A stretch of DNA of 14,714 nucleotides from Hydrogenophaga sp. Its GTDB lineage: Bacteria; Pseudomonadota; Gammaproteobacteria; Burkholderiales; Burkholderiaceae. The position numbers were made by a program, and so were the translations under genes. Within the stretch, counting starts at the first letter, position 1, and each line of letters opens with the position of its first letter. The stretch spans positions 1-14,714 of the forward strand of contig JALOSH010000021.1 of assembly GCA_025458545.1 (NCBI GenBank), read 5' to 3'. This document shows positions 1 to 7,255 of the stretch, piece after piece. A model generated the notes under the pieces. It was not told the origin of the DNA and made no database searches. It saw only the letters and a program-made list of their open reading frames with translations.

Positions 1-142
1 CCATCGCGTGTCTTGTGAGTGACTGAAAGGGCGCCCATTGTCGCCACTGGGACCGGGCGGGAGCATCAGGGATAGTGCGGGGAGCTGTCCCGCAGGTGTT
101 GTGGTCGTGCTGGAAAAATCGCAGCACCGCAGAAACGCTCGG
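1..142. other. Non-coding flank downstream of the hydratase gene
   Basis: No gene can be supported here. A small hairpin is visible (TGCGGG at 76-81 pairing with CCCGCA at 89-94), but no T-run follows it on the minus strand, so it is only a weak terminator candidate for the gene ending at 143. A minus-strand ATG at 38-36 opens a frame that runs off the left edge; it has no Shine-Dalgarno sequence and is too short to judge. Confidence 0.4.
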
Positions 143-914
143 TCAGCGGTATTGCGCGGGACGCTTTTCCAGGAAGGCAGCAATGCCTTCACCGCCGTTG
201 CTGTGGTGCAGGCAGCGAACGAAGTGGTCGCGTTCGGCGGCCAGTTGGGTGTGCAAAGGGCTGGTCTGGGCCTCGTTGACCAGTTCCTTGATGCTGGCCA
301 GGGCATTGGGTGCGCGCCTTGTCGGCCAGCGCGAGCGCTGCGGTGAGCGATTCGCCCGGAGCGCACACCTGGTTGACCACGCCCAAGGCCTGCAGGCGAG
401 CGGCGTCTATGCGGTCGCCCGCCATCAGCAGCTGCATCGCGGTGGCGCGGGGCAGTGCGCGCACCAAGCTCCAGCTCGCACCGCCATCAGGCGAAAGACC
501 GACGTTGCTGTAGGCCATGACAAACACGCTGTTGTGAGCTGCCACGAGCATGTCGCAGGCCAGCGCCAGTGAAAACCCCGCGCCGGCACAGGAGCCTTCG
601 ACGGCGGCTATCACCGGCTTGGGGAACACGCGGATGGTTTCGATCCAGTTGTGCAGCCCCTCGATGCTCTGCGCCTGCACCTCGGGCGGCTGCTGCCGGT
701 TGGCCAACAGGCGCTGCAGGTTGCCACCGGCGCAGAAATGCGAGCCCTCGCCGGTGATCACCACGCTGCGCACCTCGGGGCTGTTCTCGGCCACATTGAG
801 TGCTTCCACGCCGGCGGCGTAGATGTCGGGCCCGAGGGCGTTGCGGTGCTCAGGGTTGCTGATGGTCAGCACCATGGTCTGGCCTTGGCTGTGACTTTTG
901 AGGCTGGCGGTCAT
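143..914 (-). pseudogene. Enoyl-CoA hydratase/isomerase (PaaG/oxepin-CoA hydrolase-like), frameshifted near its 3' end
   Basis: This is a crotonase-fold enzyme acting on acyl-CoA thioesters in beta-oxidation or aryl-CoA breakdown. The start ATG at 914-912 begins MTASLKSH and has an AAAGGG seven bases upstream. The oxyanion-hole segments are HFCAGGNL (residues 59-66) and GSCAGAGFS (107-115). Position 143 is Asp in LSPDGG; Asp at this place is typical of PaaG-like isomerases rather than classic hydratases. After Lys199 the frame breaks at about 314-320: as read, the protein ends at 189 in an arginine/proline-rich tail (241 aa). The next frame continues with a typical family C-terminus (NALASIKELVNEAQTSPL, later GGEGIAAFLEKRPAQYR) and stops at 143-145. 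Two missing bases would restore a 257-residue protein. It lies downstream of the PaaH-like gene, probably in one transcript. It may be a true pseudogene or a sequencing error; the family assignment is firm, the substrate is not. Confidence 0.82.
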
Positions 915-990
915 GGGGCGCCCTTTCGGCGATGGAACAAGGGGAGGTAGAAATCCAGCTCGCACCGTGGAACCGACTGGGTCGGGCCAC

Positions 991-1035
991 TGGTGTGGTC
1001 CCCCTGGGGGGCAAGACGCGAAGCGGCGCAGGGCG
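991..1035. repeat. GC-palindromic intergenic element, Comamonadaceae type
   Basis: The 121-base gap between the two acyl-CoA genes holds a C5-T-G6 palindrome at 1000-1011, followed by GCAAGACGCGAAGCGGCGCA at 1012-1031, directly after the dehydrogenase stop codon (1036-1038, minus strand). From memory, related short elements (a CCCCC/GGGGG palindrome followed by a GCGAAGCG segment) are scattered between genes in Comamonadaceae. No second copy is visible in this window, so the repeat call rests on that recollection. It could also fold as an RNA hairpin between the two genes. Confidence 0.35.
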
Positions 1036-2556
1036 TCAGTTTTCCTCGTGCATCAGGCTCAGGCCCAGGGCGCCTCGGCGGCGCAGCCAGGGTGAGGGGC
1101 GGTAGCGTGGGTCGCCATAGACCGTGCCCATGTTGAACAGGATCTCCAGCACGTTGGTGGGGCCGATGCGGTCGCCCATGGCCAACGGGCCCATGGGATA
1201 ACCCAGGCCGAGCGTGACCGCCACTTCCAGGTCCTTGGGTGAACAAATGCCCTGCTGGCAGATGTCGGCCGCGATGTTGACGATGGTGGCCACCACGCGC
1301 TGGGTGACGAAGCCGCCGCTGTCGCGCACCACGCTCACCGCCTTGCCGTCTCTGGCAAACAGGGCGTGTGCCGCGTCGCGCATGTCGGGTCGGGTGGCGG
1401 GGTTGGTGGCCAGTACGCGGCGCTTCGTGGCCGCATCGTCCAGCATCATGTCGATGCCCACGGTGCGGGTCGGGTCCAGGCGTTCCACGGCGGCCAGGGT
1501 GGTCACGTCCAGCCCCAGCGGCGCCACCAGGATCAGGGCCGCGGCCGAGGGCACTGCCGCGGTTTCGATGCTGGCCCCCAGATTCTTCAGCAAGGCGTAC
1601 AGCTCGGCCCGGCGCGCCGCCTTGGGCGAGACCCAGACCGGCGGCAGCGTTTCGATGGCGGGCACCGGCGGCTCGGGCGGCAGCACGGCGGCGCCATCTT
1701 GGTAGCGGTAGAAGCCCTCGCCGACCTTTTTGCCCACCACGCCACCGGCCAGGCGCTGGGCGGTGATCACGCTGGGCCTGTAGCGCGGTTCGTCGTAGTA
1801 CTGGCGGTAGATGGATTCCATCACCGGGTGCGACACGTCCAGCGCGGTCAGGTCCATCAACTCGAACGGACCGAGCCTGAAGCCCATCTGGTCTTTCAGG
1901 ATGCGATCGATGGTGGCGAAGTCGGCCACCCGCTCACTGGCCACCCGCAGCGCTTCGGTGCCATAACCCCGTCCGGCGTGGTTGACGATAAAGCCGGGGG
2001 TGTCTTGTGCCGATACAGCCTCATGTCCGAATTGGCGGGTGAAATCCATCAGTTGCTGGCACACAACAGGGCTGGTCTTCAGGCCGGCAATCACTTCGAC
2101 CACCCGCATCAGGGGAACGGGATTGAAAAAATGGTAGCCCGCGAACTGGGCGGGTCGCTTGAGGGCGGCGCCGATGGCGGTCACCGAGAGCGACGACGTG
2201 TTGGTCGCCAGCACGGTCTGCGGGCCGACGATCTCCTCCAGATCGGCGAACAGGCGCTGCTTGACGTCGAGTTTCTCCACGATGGCTTCCACCACCAGGT
2301 CGCAGCCGGACAGGGCCGACAGGCTCTCGGCGCTGGACAGACGCGACAGATAGAGGGTCTGCAGCGTGGCGTCCAGCTTTCCTTTGGCCGCCAGCTTTTG
2401 CCAGGTGTCGGCCAGTGCGGTCTTGGCGGCCTCGGTCGCGCCGGGCTGCAGGTCAAACAAGATCACCTGGCTGCCTGCCTGAACCGCCATCTGGGCGATG
2501 CCTCGGCCCATGGCGCCGGTGCCAACGATGCCAACGGTGGGGAATATGGATTGCAT
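1036..2556 (-). CDS. 3-hydroxyacyl-CoA dehydrogenase, PaaH-like, two C-terminal domains
   Basis: This enzyme oxidises a 3-hydroxyacyl-CoA to the 3-ketoacyl-CoA with NAD+, in the cytoplasm. At 506 aa it matches the long PaaH-type architecture (E. coli PaaH is about 475 aa). The N-terminus carries the Rossmann motif GIVGTGAMGRG (residues 9-19). NTSS at 119-122 and HFFNP at 142-146, followed by Glu154, provide the catalytic His142-Glu pair. The first C-terminal domain contains TPGFIVNHAGRGYG, and a second one near the end contains LGLGYPMGPLAMGDRIG and RYRPSPWLRRR. The start ATG at 2556-2554 has no clear Shine-Dalgarno sequence but sits exactly at the family N-terminus. The PaaG-like neighbour downstream suggests joint action in phenylacetyl-CoA or fatty-acid degradation. 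No paaABCDE, paaJ or paaZ gene is in view, so I give no symbol. Confidence 0.9.
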   Translation of the reverse strand: MQSIFPTVGIVGTGAMGRGIAQMAVQAGSQVILFDLQPGATEAAKTALADTWQKLAAKGKLDATLQTLYLSRLSSAESLSALSGCDLVVEAIVEKLDVKQRLFADLEEIVGPQTVLATNTSSLSVTAIGAALKRPAQFAGYHFFNPVPLMRVVEVIAGLKTSPVVCQQLMDFTRQFGHEAVSAQDTPGFIVNHAGRGYGTEALRVASERVADFATIDRILKDQMGFRLGPFELMDLTALDVSHPVMESIYRQYYDEPRYRPSVITAQRLAGGVVGKKVGEGFYRYQDGAAVLPPEPPVPAIETLPPVWVSPKAARRAELYALLKNLGASIETAAVPSAAALILVAPLGLDVTTLAAVERLDPTRTVGIDMMLDDAATKRRVLATNPATRPDMRDAAHALFARDGKAVSVVRDSGGFVTQRVVATIVNIAADICQQGICSPKDLEVAVTLGLGYPMGPLAMGDRIGPTNVLEILFNMGTVYGDPRYRPSPWLRRRGALGLSLMHEEN

Positions 2557-2569
2557 ATGAAAGTGTTAT

Positions 2570-2597
2570 TTGAGAAGGGAGGCAGACAAGCTATGAC
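2570..2597 (+). promoter_or_regulatory. Possible sigma-70 promoter for the FimV-like gene
   Basis: TTGAGA at 2570-2575 and TATGAC at 2592-2597 are separated by 16 bases and would give a leader of about 29 bases before the GTG start at 2633. The whole divergent gap to the dehydrogenase gene is only 76 bases, so its promoter must overlap this region; I see no good minus-strand hexamers. The match is modest and made by eye. Confidence 0.3.
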
Positions 2598-2632
2598 AAA
2601 ATGTTCCCACGAAGGAAAGAAGGGACCCTGAC

Positions 2633-4747
2633 GTGCGCCACATCTGGATGGGCTGTATTTTGCTATCAACTGCCGTGGGCAGTTATGCCGCAACCCTGGG
2701 CCGGCACAGTGGCGCGGCCGTGATCGGGCGCCCGCTGGACGTTCGCGTCCAGGCTTTGCTGGGTCCCGCCGAAGATGTGTCTTCTATTTGCGCACAGGCC
2801 GATGTGTTCTATGGAGACAGCCAGGTGTCGCCCGGCGCGGTGCGTATCAGCACCCAGAAGTCAGCACCCGACGCCGAGGCTTCGGTGCGTGTGCAGTCCT
2901 CGGTGCCGGTGGACGAGCCGATCGTCACCATCTACGTGCGTGCAGGCTGCACCACCCCGTTCTCTCGCCGTTATGTGCTGCTGGCCGACCCGCTGACCGA
3001 GCCGCAGACCGCCGCTGCGCCTGTTCCTCCTCCAGCCGCTGCCTCTACCGCTGCCGTGCCTGTGTCTCCGGCTTTGCCCGCCAGGGCTTTGCCGTCGGCC
3101 AGTGCCATCGCAGCCGCAGCAGGTGCCGATCCTCGGGCCGAAGCCAGCCCATCGGGGTCAGGGGGTGCCCGCAGCGCGGAGACCGCCGCCAGCCAGCCAC
3201 CTGCAACCACCAGGCCCGCCGTGCGACCGAGCGCGGTCAAGCCAGCGCGCCCAGCCAGTGTGGTGAAGCGGCCGGTGGAGCCCGCCGCGCCCCGTCTGGA
3301 ACTGGATCCGGTGGACATGAACCTCAGCCTGGACCGCGATCCGGTGCTCAAACTGTCGCTGTCCATGCTCAGCGAGCCGACCGCTTCCGACGAAGAGCGC
3401 GCCGCTGCGGCCTCGCTGTGGAAGGCGATCAATGCCTCGCCGGAAGACATTCTTCGCGACACCCAGAAGCTCTCGGTGCTGGAAGCCGAGGCCAAGGGTC
3501 TGCGCGAACAGGAAGCGATCAACAAAGCTGCCATGCAGGAAATGCAGGCACGGCTTGACCAGACCCGCTATCTGAGCTGGCTGGTCTACGGTCTCGGAGC
3601 CCTGTTGTTGCTGGCGGCTTTTGTTGGCTGGCGCCTCTGGCGGCGGCGCGGAACCGACGGCGACAGCGCCAAACGTGCCTGGTGGGCCGCCGCCGCCGCA
3701 GAAAAAGAGCAGGAAGCCGGCACGCTCGCGATGCCGAACGGCAAGGCCGGCGCCGAAGCATTGGACCTGGATCTCAACCTGGACCTCGATCGCGCATCGT
3801 CCCTGGACGGCATGCGCTCGCTGCACGGCGACTCCGATCTCGGCGCCGACAGCACCCCCGCCGTGCTCTTGTCCCCGGACAAGCGCGAGTTCGGCGCCAG
3901 CCAGGCACCTGTTTCCCGGTCGGTGGCGACCGAAGAGCTGTTCGACGTCCAGCAACAGGCCGATTTCTTCGTCTCGCTGGGCGAGGATGAACAGGCGATT
4001 CAGGTGCTCAAGAACCACTTGGCCGAAAGCCAGGAACCCAGCGCGCTGGCCTACCTGGATCTGTTCAAGCTCTACCACAAGCTCAACCGACGGGCCGACT
4101 ACGAAAAACTGCGCGGCGAATTCAACCGACAGTTCAACGCCGGTGCGCCGCCCTTCGAGCAGTATTCGGATCAAAGCCAGGGGCTTGAAGCCTACGAGAC
4201 CGCGTTTGGTCGCATCCAGGCCCTGTGGCCGCAGCCCCGTGTGCTTGATGTGATCGAGAAATCGATCTTTCGGGAGCCTGGCGACGTCGAGACCGAGATG
4301 TTCGATCTGGAGGCCTATCGCGAACTGCTGCTGTTGCACGCGATCGCCAAGGACATGATCAAACGCGACGAGGTCGGTGCAAAAACCGGTGAAGACTTTC
4401 AGCACACCGCGATCAAGCCCCTGAAAGCAGCGGGCAACAAGGTGCTGGCCGCTGCGGTGGCCGCCGAGGCGGTGGCCGGGCGCGAAACCCGGCCCCTCGA
4501 CACCACACCGCACGCCTCGCCTCGCCTCGGGCTGGACGTGGACCTGGACGAGCTGTCGGAGATCTCGGCTTTCGAGGCATCGCTTCCCGAGGTGCCTGTG
4601 CCGGTGGAGGCATCTGCCAAACCCGCAGGGAGGCCCGGGACTGGGCCCGACATTGACATGGGCAACCTGATCGATTTCGAGATGCTGGACTTCATGCCGC
4701 CCGATGACGACGACACCGAAGCCAGCAAAACGGGCAAGAAGAAGTGA
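2633..4747 (+). CDS. FimV/HubP-like inner-membrane protein
   Basis: FimV-family proteins are polar landmark or scaffold proteins that support type IV pili and chemoreceptor placement; the exact role here is inferred. The GTG start at 2633 follows AGAAGGGA at a good distance. Layout of the 704 aa: signal peptide (residues 1-19, cut after SYA); a compact periplasmic domain (20-120) with the FimV-like phrase VIGRPLDVRVQALLG; a Pro/Ala-rich linker (about 120-220); a short coiled coil (about 275-312); one membrane helix (about 313-335) followed by RLWRRR; then an acidic cytoplasmic tail. At 437 onward, FDVQQQADFFVSLGEDEQAI begins a TPR-like region typical of FimV proteins. The C-terminus ends in acidic residues and KKK. 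I do not see a LysM domain. No pilus gene is adjacent, and it differs from the usual genomic place of fimV, so this is probably a paralogue; I leave the symbol blank. Confidence 0.78.
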   Translation: MRHIWMGCILLSTAVGSYAATLGRHSGAAVIGRPLDVRVQALLGPAEDVSSICAQADVFYGDSQVSPGAVRISTQKSAPDAEASVRVQSSVPVDEPIVTIYVRAGCTTPFSRRYVLLADPLTEPQTAAAPVPPPAAASTAAVPVSPALPARALPSASAIAAAAGADPRAEASPSGSGGARSAETAASQPPATTRPAVRPSAVKPARPASVVKRPVEPAAPRLELDPVDMNLSLDRDPVLKLSLSMLSEPTASDEERAAAASLWKAINASPEDILRDTQKLSVLEAEAKGLREQEAINKAAMQEMQARLDQTRYLSWLVYGLGALLLLAAFVGWRLWRRRGTDGDSAKRAWWAAAAAEKEQEAGTLAMPNGKAGAEALDLDLNLDLDRASSLDGMRSLHGDSDLGADSTPAVLLSPDKREFGASQAPVSRSVATEELFDVQQQADFFVSLGEDEQAIQVLKNHLAESQEPSALAYLDLFKLYHKLNRRADYEKLRGEFNRQFNAGAPPFEQYSDQSQGLEAYETAFGRIQALWPQPRVLDVIEKSIFREPGDVETEMFDLEAYRELLLLHAIAKDMIKRDEVGAKTGEDFQHTAIKPLKAAGNKVLAAAVAAEAVAGRETRPLDTTPHASPRLGLDVDLDELSEISAFEASLPEVPVPVEASAKPAGRPGTGPDIDMGNLIDFEMLDFMPPDDDDTEASKTGKKK

Positions 4748-4776
4748 TCTGTCCAGTGCTCATCCACCCATAAAAG

Positions 4777-4799
4777 AAGCCGGGCTTGCCCGGCTTTTT
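4777..4799. terminator. Bidirectional rho-independent terminator
   Basis: AAGCCGGGC (4777-4785) pairs with GCCCGGCTT (4788-4796), followed by a T-run to 4799 on the plus strand. In the minus direction the same stem is followed by TCTTTTA. It lies between the convergent FimV-like gene (ends 4747) and the dehydrogenase gene (ends 4833), so it can serve both. Confidence 0.88.
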
Positions 4800-4832
4800 C
4801 ATGGGTTGTTTGCTGGCGATATGCCGCCGTGG

Positions 4833-5840
4833 TCAGCGGCGAACCTGCAAGGCGCCGGGGTTCACGATGTTGGTCGGTGTGCCCTTGATGAAATTCACCA
4901 CGTTGTCAAAGGCAGACGAGAACAGGGTTTCGTAGTTGTCCTGCTCCACGTAGCCGATGTGCGGCGTGCAGATGCAGTTCTCCAGGCGCAGCAGGGCGTG
5001 CCCCTGCAGGATCGGTTCGGACTCGAACACGTCGATGGCGGCCATGCCGGGTCGGCCGCGGTTGAGTGCGGTCAACAGGGCTTCTGGTTCGATCAGCTCG
5101 GCACGCGATGTGTTGACCAGTAGGGCGGTCTGTTTCATGCGGGCGAGGTCTTCCAGGGTCACGCAGCCCGCGCTGGTTTCACCCAGCCGCAGGTGCAGCG
5201 AGAGCACATCCGACGTTTCAAAAAACTGTTCGCGGCTTTCGGCCACGGTATAGCCGTCTGCCTTGGCCCGCGCCTGAGCCTCCGCGCTGCCCCAGATCAG
5301 CACCTGCATGCCGAATGCACGGCCGTAGCCGGCCACCAGCGCGCCGATGCGACCGTAGCTCCAGACCCCCAGGGTCTTGCCGCGCAGCACCATCCCGAGG
5401 CCAAAATTCGCCGGCATGGAGGCAGCCTTCAAGCCAGATTGCTGCCAGGCGCCATGTTTGAGATTGGCCACGTACTGCGGGATGCGGCGCATCGAGGCCA
5501 TCACCAGCGACCAGGCCAGTTCGGCGGTGGCCACCGGCGAACTCACGCCTTCACACACCGCAATGCCGCGCTCGGTGCAGGCACCCACGTCGATGTGGGA
5601 TCCGACCCGACCGGTCTGGGCGATCAGCTTGAGGCGTGGCAGTTTCTCGATCAGTTGCCGCGTCACCTGGGTGCGCTCTCGGATCAGCACCAGCACATCG
5701 GTGTCGCGCAGACGGATGGAGAGCTGTCCGACACCCTTGACGGTGTTGGTGAAGACCTTCGCTGGGTAGGGTTCGAGTTTGTCGGCGCAACGCAGCTTGC
5801 GGACGGCGTCCTGATAGTCATCGAGGATCACAATGTTCAT
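4833..5840 (-). CDS. D-2-hydroxyacid dehydrogenase family protein
   Basis: This is an NAD(P)-dependent oxidoreductase of the D-isomer-specific 2-hydroxyacid dehydrogenase family (PGDH, GhrB, formate dehydrogenase relatives), 335 aa, cytoplasmic. The catalytic triad is in place: Arg246 in NTSRAELI, Glu275 in VFESEP and His294 in CTPHIGY. The nucleotide-binding loop reads WSYGRIG (160-166), with Ser161 where the first Gly of GxGxxG normally stands. AQTGRVGSHIDV (75-86) is the substrate-side motif. The start ATG at 5840-5838 lacks a visible Shine-Dalgarno sequence; CACAAT lies seven bases upstream, so a nearly leaderless transcript is possible. The terminator at 4777-4799 follows. The substrate cannot be told from the sequence; neighbours give no pathway hint. 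The family call is secure. Confidence 0.9.
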   Translation of the reverse strand: MNIVILDDYQDAVRKLRCADKLEPYPAKVFTNTVKGVGQLSIRLRDTDVLVLIRERTQVTRQLIEKLPRLKLIAQTGRVGSHIDVGACTERGIAVCEGVSSPVATAELAWSLVMASMRRIPQYVANLKHGAWQQSGLKAASMPANFGLGMVLRGKTLGVWSYGRIGALVAGYGRAFGMQVLIWGSAEAQARAKADGYTVAESREQFFETSDVLSLHLRLGETSAGCVTLEDLARMKQTALLVNTSRAELIEPEALLTALNRGRPGMAAIDVFESEPILQGHALLRLENCICTPHIGYVEQDNYETLFSSAFDNVVNFIKGTPTNIVNPGALQVRR

Positions 5841-5926
5841 GGGCGCTATTGTGCCCGCAAGCCTGGACCATGCCGCGCTGCAGCATGCCAGGTGGTCTGC
5901 CTCGCCCAGGGGCGCACACCGGCGCT

Positions 5927-6310
5927 TCAGCTGGCGACTTTGCCGCGCTGATGCTCGAGTTCGACCAGACGATCCAGCTCGTCACAGACGTCGTTGATGC
6001 GCCCGGAAATGACCAGTCGTGTGTCATGGCGGCTGCCGCTGCTGGCGCCAGCGGCTTGCAGCACCCGCACTGCGCAAGCGCCGCCGCGCCCGGGACTGCC
6101 CGGTAGACGGCGTTCCTTCACCGGAAAGGCTGCCGATGGGGGCGGGATGTCGACCGCGCGGGCCAGCCATCCAGCGCGTGCGAAACGTTGCACCGCGTGG
6201 GGCAGCAGGCTGCGGACCGTGTGGTGACGGGGGCTGGGTGCGAGCGGCAGCCAACTGTCGATCAACTGCAGCGGTGCGCGCCAGGTGTTGGTGGTGAAGC
6301 GGATTCCCAT
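5927..6310 (-). CDS. Small protein of unknown function downstream of lexA
   Basis: The 127-aa frame starts at ATG 6310-6308, preceded by TTTTGGAG seven bases upstream, a good Shine-Dalgarno sequence, and stops at 5927-5929. The N-terminus is rich in Trp, Leu and Arg (MGIRFTTNTWRAPLQLIDSW); the middle is Pro/Gly-rich. The most protein-like part is the C-terminus, DTRLVISGRINDVCDELDRL, a probable short strand-helix unit that I vaguely recall from other Comamonadaceae hypothetical proteins. There is no signal peptide, membrane helix or catalytic motif. It follows lexA on the same strand after 136 bases with no clear terminator (only GC hairpins without a T-run), so read-through from the SOS-controlled lexA promoter is possible. 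It does not resemble SulA, which follows lexA in some gammaproteobacteria. Function unknown. Confidence 0.62.
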   Translation of the reverse strand: MGIRFTTNTWRAPLQLIDSWLPLAPSPRHHTVRSLLPHAVQRFARAGWLARAVDIPPPSAAFPVKERRLPGSPGRGGACAVRVLQAAGASSGSRHDTRLVISGRINDVCDELDRLVELEHQRGKVAS

Positions 6311-6446
6311 GCGAAACTCCAAAAGAGGGGTTGAACACAGGCAGGATTGCGAATGAAGTCGCCAGCGCAGGGGTGCACCGGTGCGCGCTGCGCGCCCACC
6401 AGAACCACCGCCCGCCACCTGCAGAGGCGACGCCGACCCGACCGGG

Positions 6447-7133
6447 TCAGAGCTGGAAACTGTTGCGGATCAGGCCCACCGCCAGGCCTTCGATTTCAAA
6501 CGGCTCACCCGGTTCGACCACGATGGTTTTGTAGTCCGGGTTCTCGGCGTGCAGTTCGATCTGGTCGTGGCGCCGCATGAAACGCTTGACCGTCACGTCG
6601 TCGCCCAGTCGGGCCACCACGATCTGTCCGTTCTTGGCTTCTTTGGTGGACTGCACGGCCAACAGGTCGCCGTCGATGATGCCGACATCGCGCATGGACA
6701 TGCCGCGCACCCGGAGCAGGTAGTCGGGTGTGCGCTGAAACAGGCTGCGCTCAACATGGTAGGTCTGGTCCACATGCTCCTGCGCGAGGATGGGCGAGCC
6801 GGCCGCCACCCGCCCGATCAGGGGCAGCATGAGCTGGGCCAGGCTGGGGAGCGGCAGTGTAAGCTGGCGCCCGCGCGATTCGTTGATGGACTGCAGGTCT
6901 TCACTGCGCAGGCGGATGCCGCGCGAAGTTCCGCTCACGAGTTCGATCACGCCTTTGCGGGCCAACGCCTGCAGGTGCTCTTCGGCAGCGTTGGCGGACT
7001 TGAAGCCGAGTTCGGTGGCGATTTCAGCCCGGGTCGGCGGTGCGCCGGTGCGTGCAATGGCGCTCTGGATGAGTTCCAGAATCTGTTGCTGGCGGGCTGT
7101 GAGCTTGGGCGGTGATGGCAGCGACTCGATCAT
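6447..7133 (-). CDS. lexA: LexA repressor, SOS response regulator
   Basis: LexA represses SOS genes until RecA filaments trigger its self-cleavage. The 228-aa frame starts at ATG 7133-7131 ([15 protein letters not shown]), with GAGG five bases upstream; longer starts add a tail atypical of the family. The winged-helix DNA-binding domain covers residues 1-75 ([20 protein letters not shown] is the recognition region). The cleavage site is Ala111-Gly112 in RVAAGSP; the catalytic pair is Ser146 in RGMSMRD and Lys183 in VTVKRF. All key residues are present, so the protein should be functional. Two SOS boxes 70-105 bases upstream indicate autoregulation. A small unknown gene follows, and the asparaginase gene is divergent. 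Confidence 0.97.
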   Translation of the reverse strand: MIESLPSPPKLTARQQQILELIQSAIARTGAPPTRAEIATELGFKSANAAEEHLQALARKGVIELVSGTSRGIRLRSEDLQSINESRGRQLTLPLPSLAQLMLPLIGRVAAGSPILAQEHVDQTYHVERSLFQRTPDYLLRVRGMSMRDVGIIDGDLLAVQSTKEAKNGQIVVARLGDDVTVKRFMRRHDQIELHAENPDYKTIVVEPGEPFEIEGLAVGLIRNSFQL

Positions 7134-7203
7134 GGGGGCCTCGTGAAGAACAGGAGCCACGGACAGACGACAGGCAAGACGCAAAGGCTGTGTGCCTGAA
7201 CAC

Positions 7204-7219
7204 CTGTTTTCTTATCCAG
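7204..7219. promoter_or_regulatory. SOS box 1 (LexA operator)
   Basis: CTGT-N8-CCAG at 7204-7219, which reads CTGGATAAGAAAACAG on the minus strand toward lexA. It differs from the CTGT-N8-ACAG consensus at one position; E. coli lexA also has one box ending in CCAG. It is the lexA-proximal member of a tandem pair spaced 19 bases start to start. Confidence 0.8.
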
Positions 7220-7222
7220 TGG

Positions 7223-7238
7223 CTGTATTTTTGACCAG
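7223..7238. promoter_or_regulatory. SOS box 2 (LexA operator)
   Basis: CTGT-N8-CCAG at 7223-7238, minus-strand reading CTGGTCAAAAATACAG. It ends 17 bases before the asparaginase start codon and four bases before its Shine-Dalgarno sequence. Bound LexA should therefore cover the asparaginase promoter or 5' leader as well as the lexA promoter. On the minus strand TTGCCA just upstream of this box is a possible lexA -35 element, without a convincing -10 partner. Confidence 0.8.
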
Positions 7239-7255
7239 TTTTGGAGAGTTGGCAA

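Noticed and set aside
2..38. Start of a further minus-strand gene at ATG 38-36
   Set aside because: Only about 12 codons are visible, with no ribosome binding site and no recognisable sequence.
25..927. Inverted copies of GAAAGGGCGCCC at 25-36 and 916-927 flanking the hydratase gene
   Set aside because: Eight of the twelve bases are a self-palindrome, so the extra matching is small; one copy is simply the ribosome binding region of the gene. No mobile-element features.
1366..2631. Long plus-strand frame opposite the 3-hydroxyacyl-CoA dehydrogenase
   Set aside because: It is the antisense of a clear gene; high GC at third positions keeps the opposite frame open. The composition is His/Gly/Arg-rich with no domain.
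3158..4513. 451-codon minus-strand frame inside the FimV-like gene
   Set aside because: Antisense shadow of a GC-rich gene; no recognisable motif and no ribosome binding site.
6311..6418. Longer start for the small gene behind lexA
   Set aside because: The extension is Gly/Arg-rich, and the ATG at 6310 has the clear Shine-Dalgarno sequence.
7134..7184. Longer LexA start at 7184
   Set aside because: The added residues are not seen in LexA proteins, and the ATG at 7133 has GAGG in front and the normal N-terminus.
7241..7255. TTG start for asparaginase at 7241
   Set aside because: It would place the start codon on the GGAGAG that serves the GTG at 7256.
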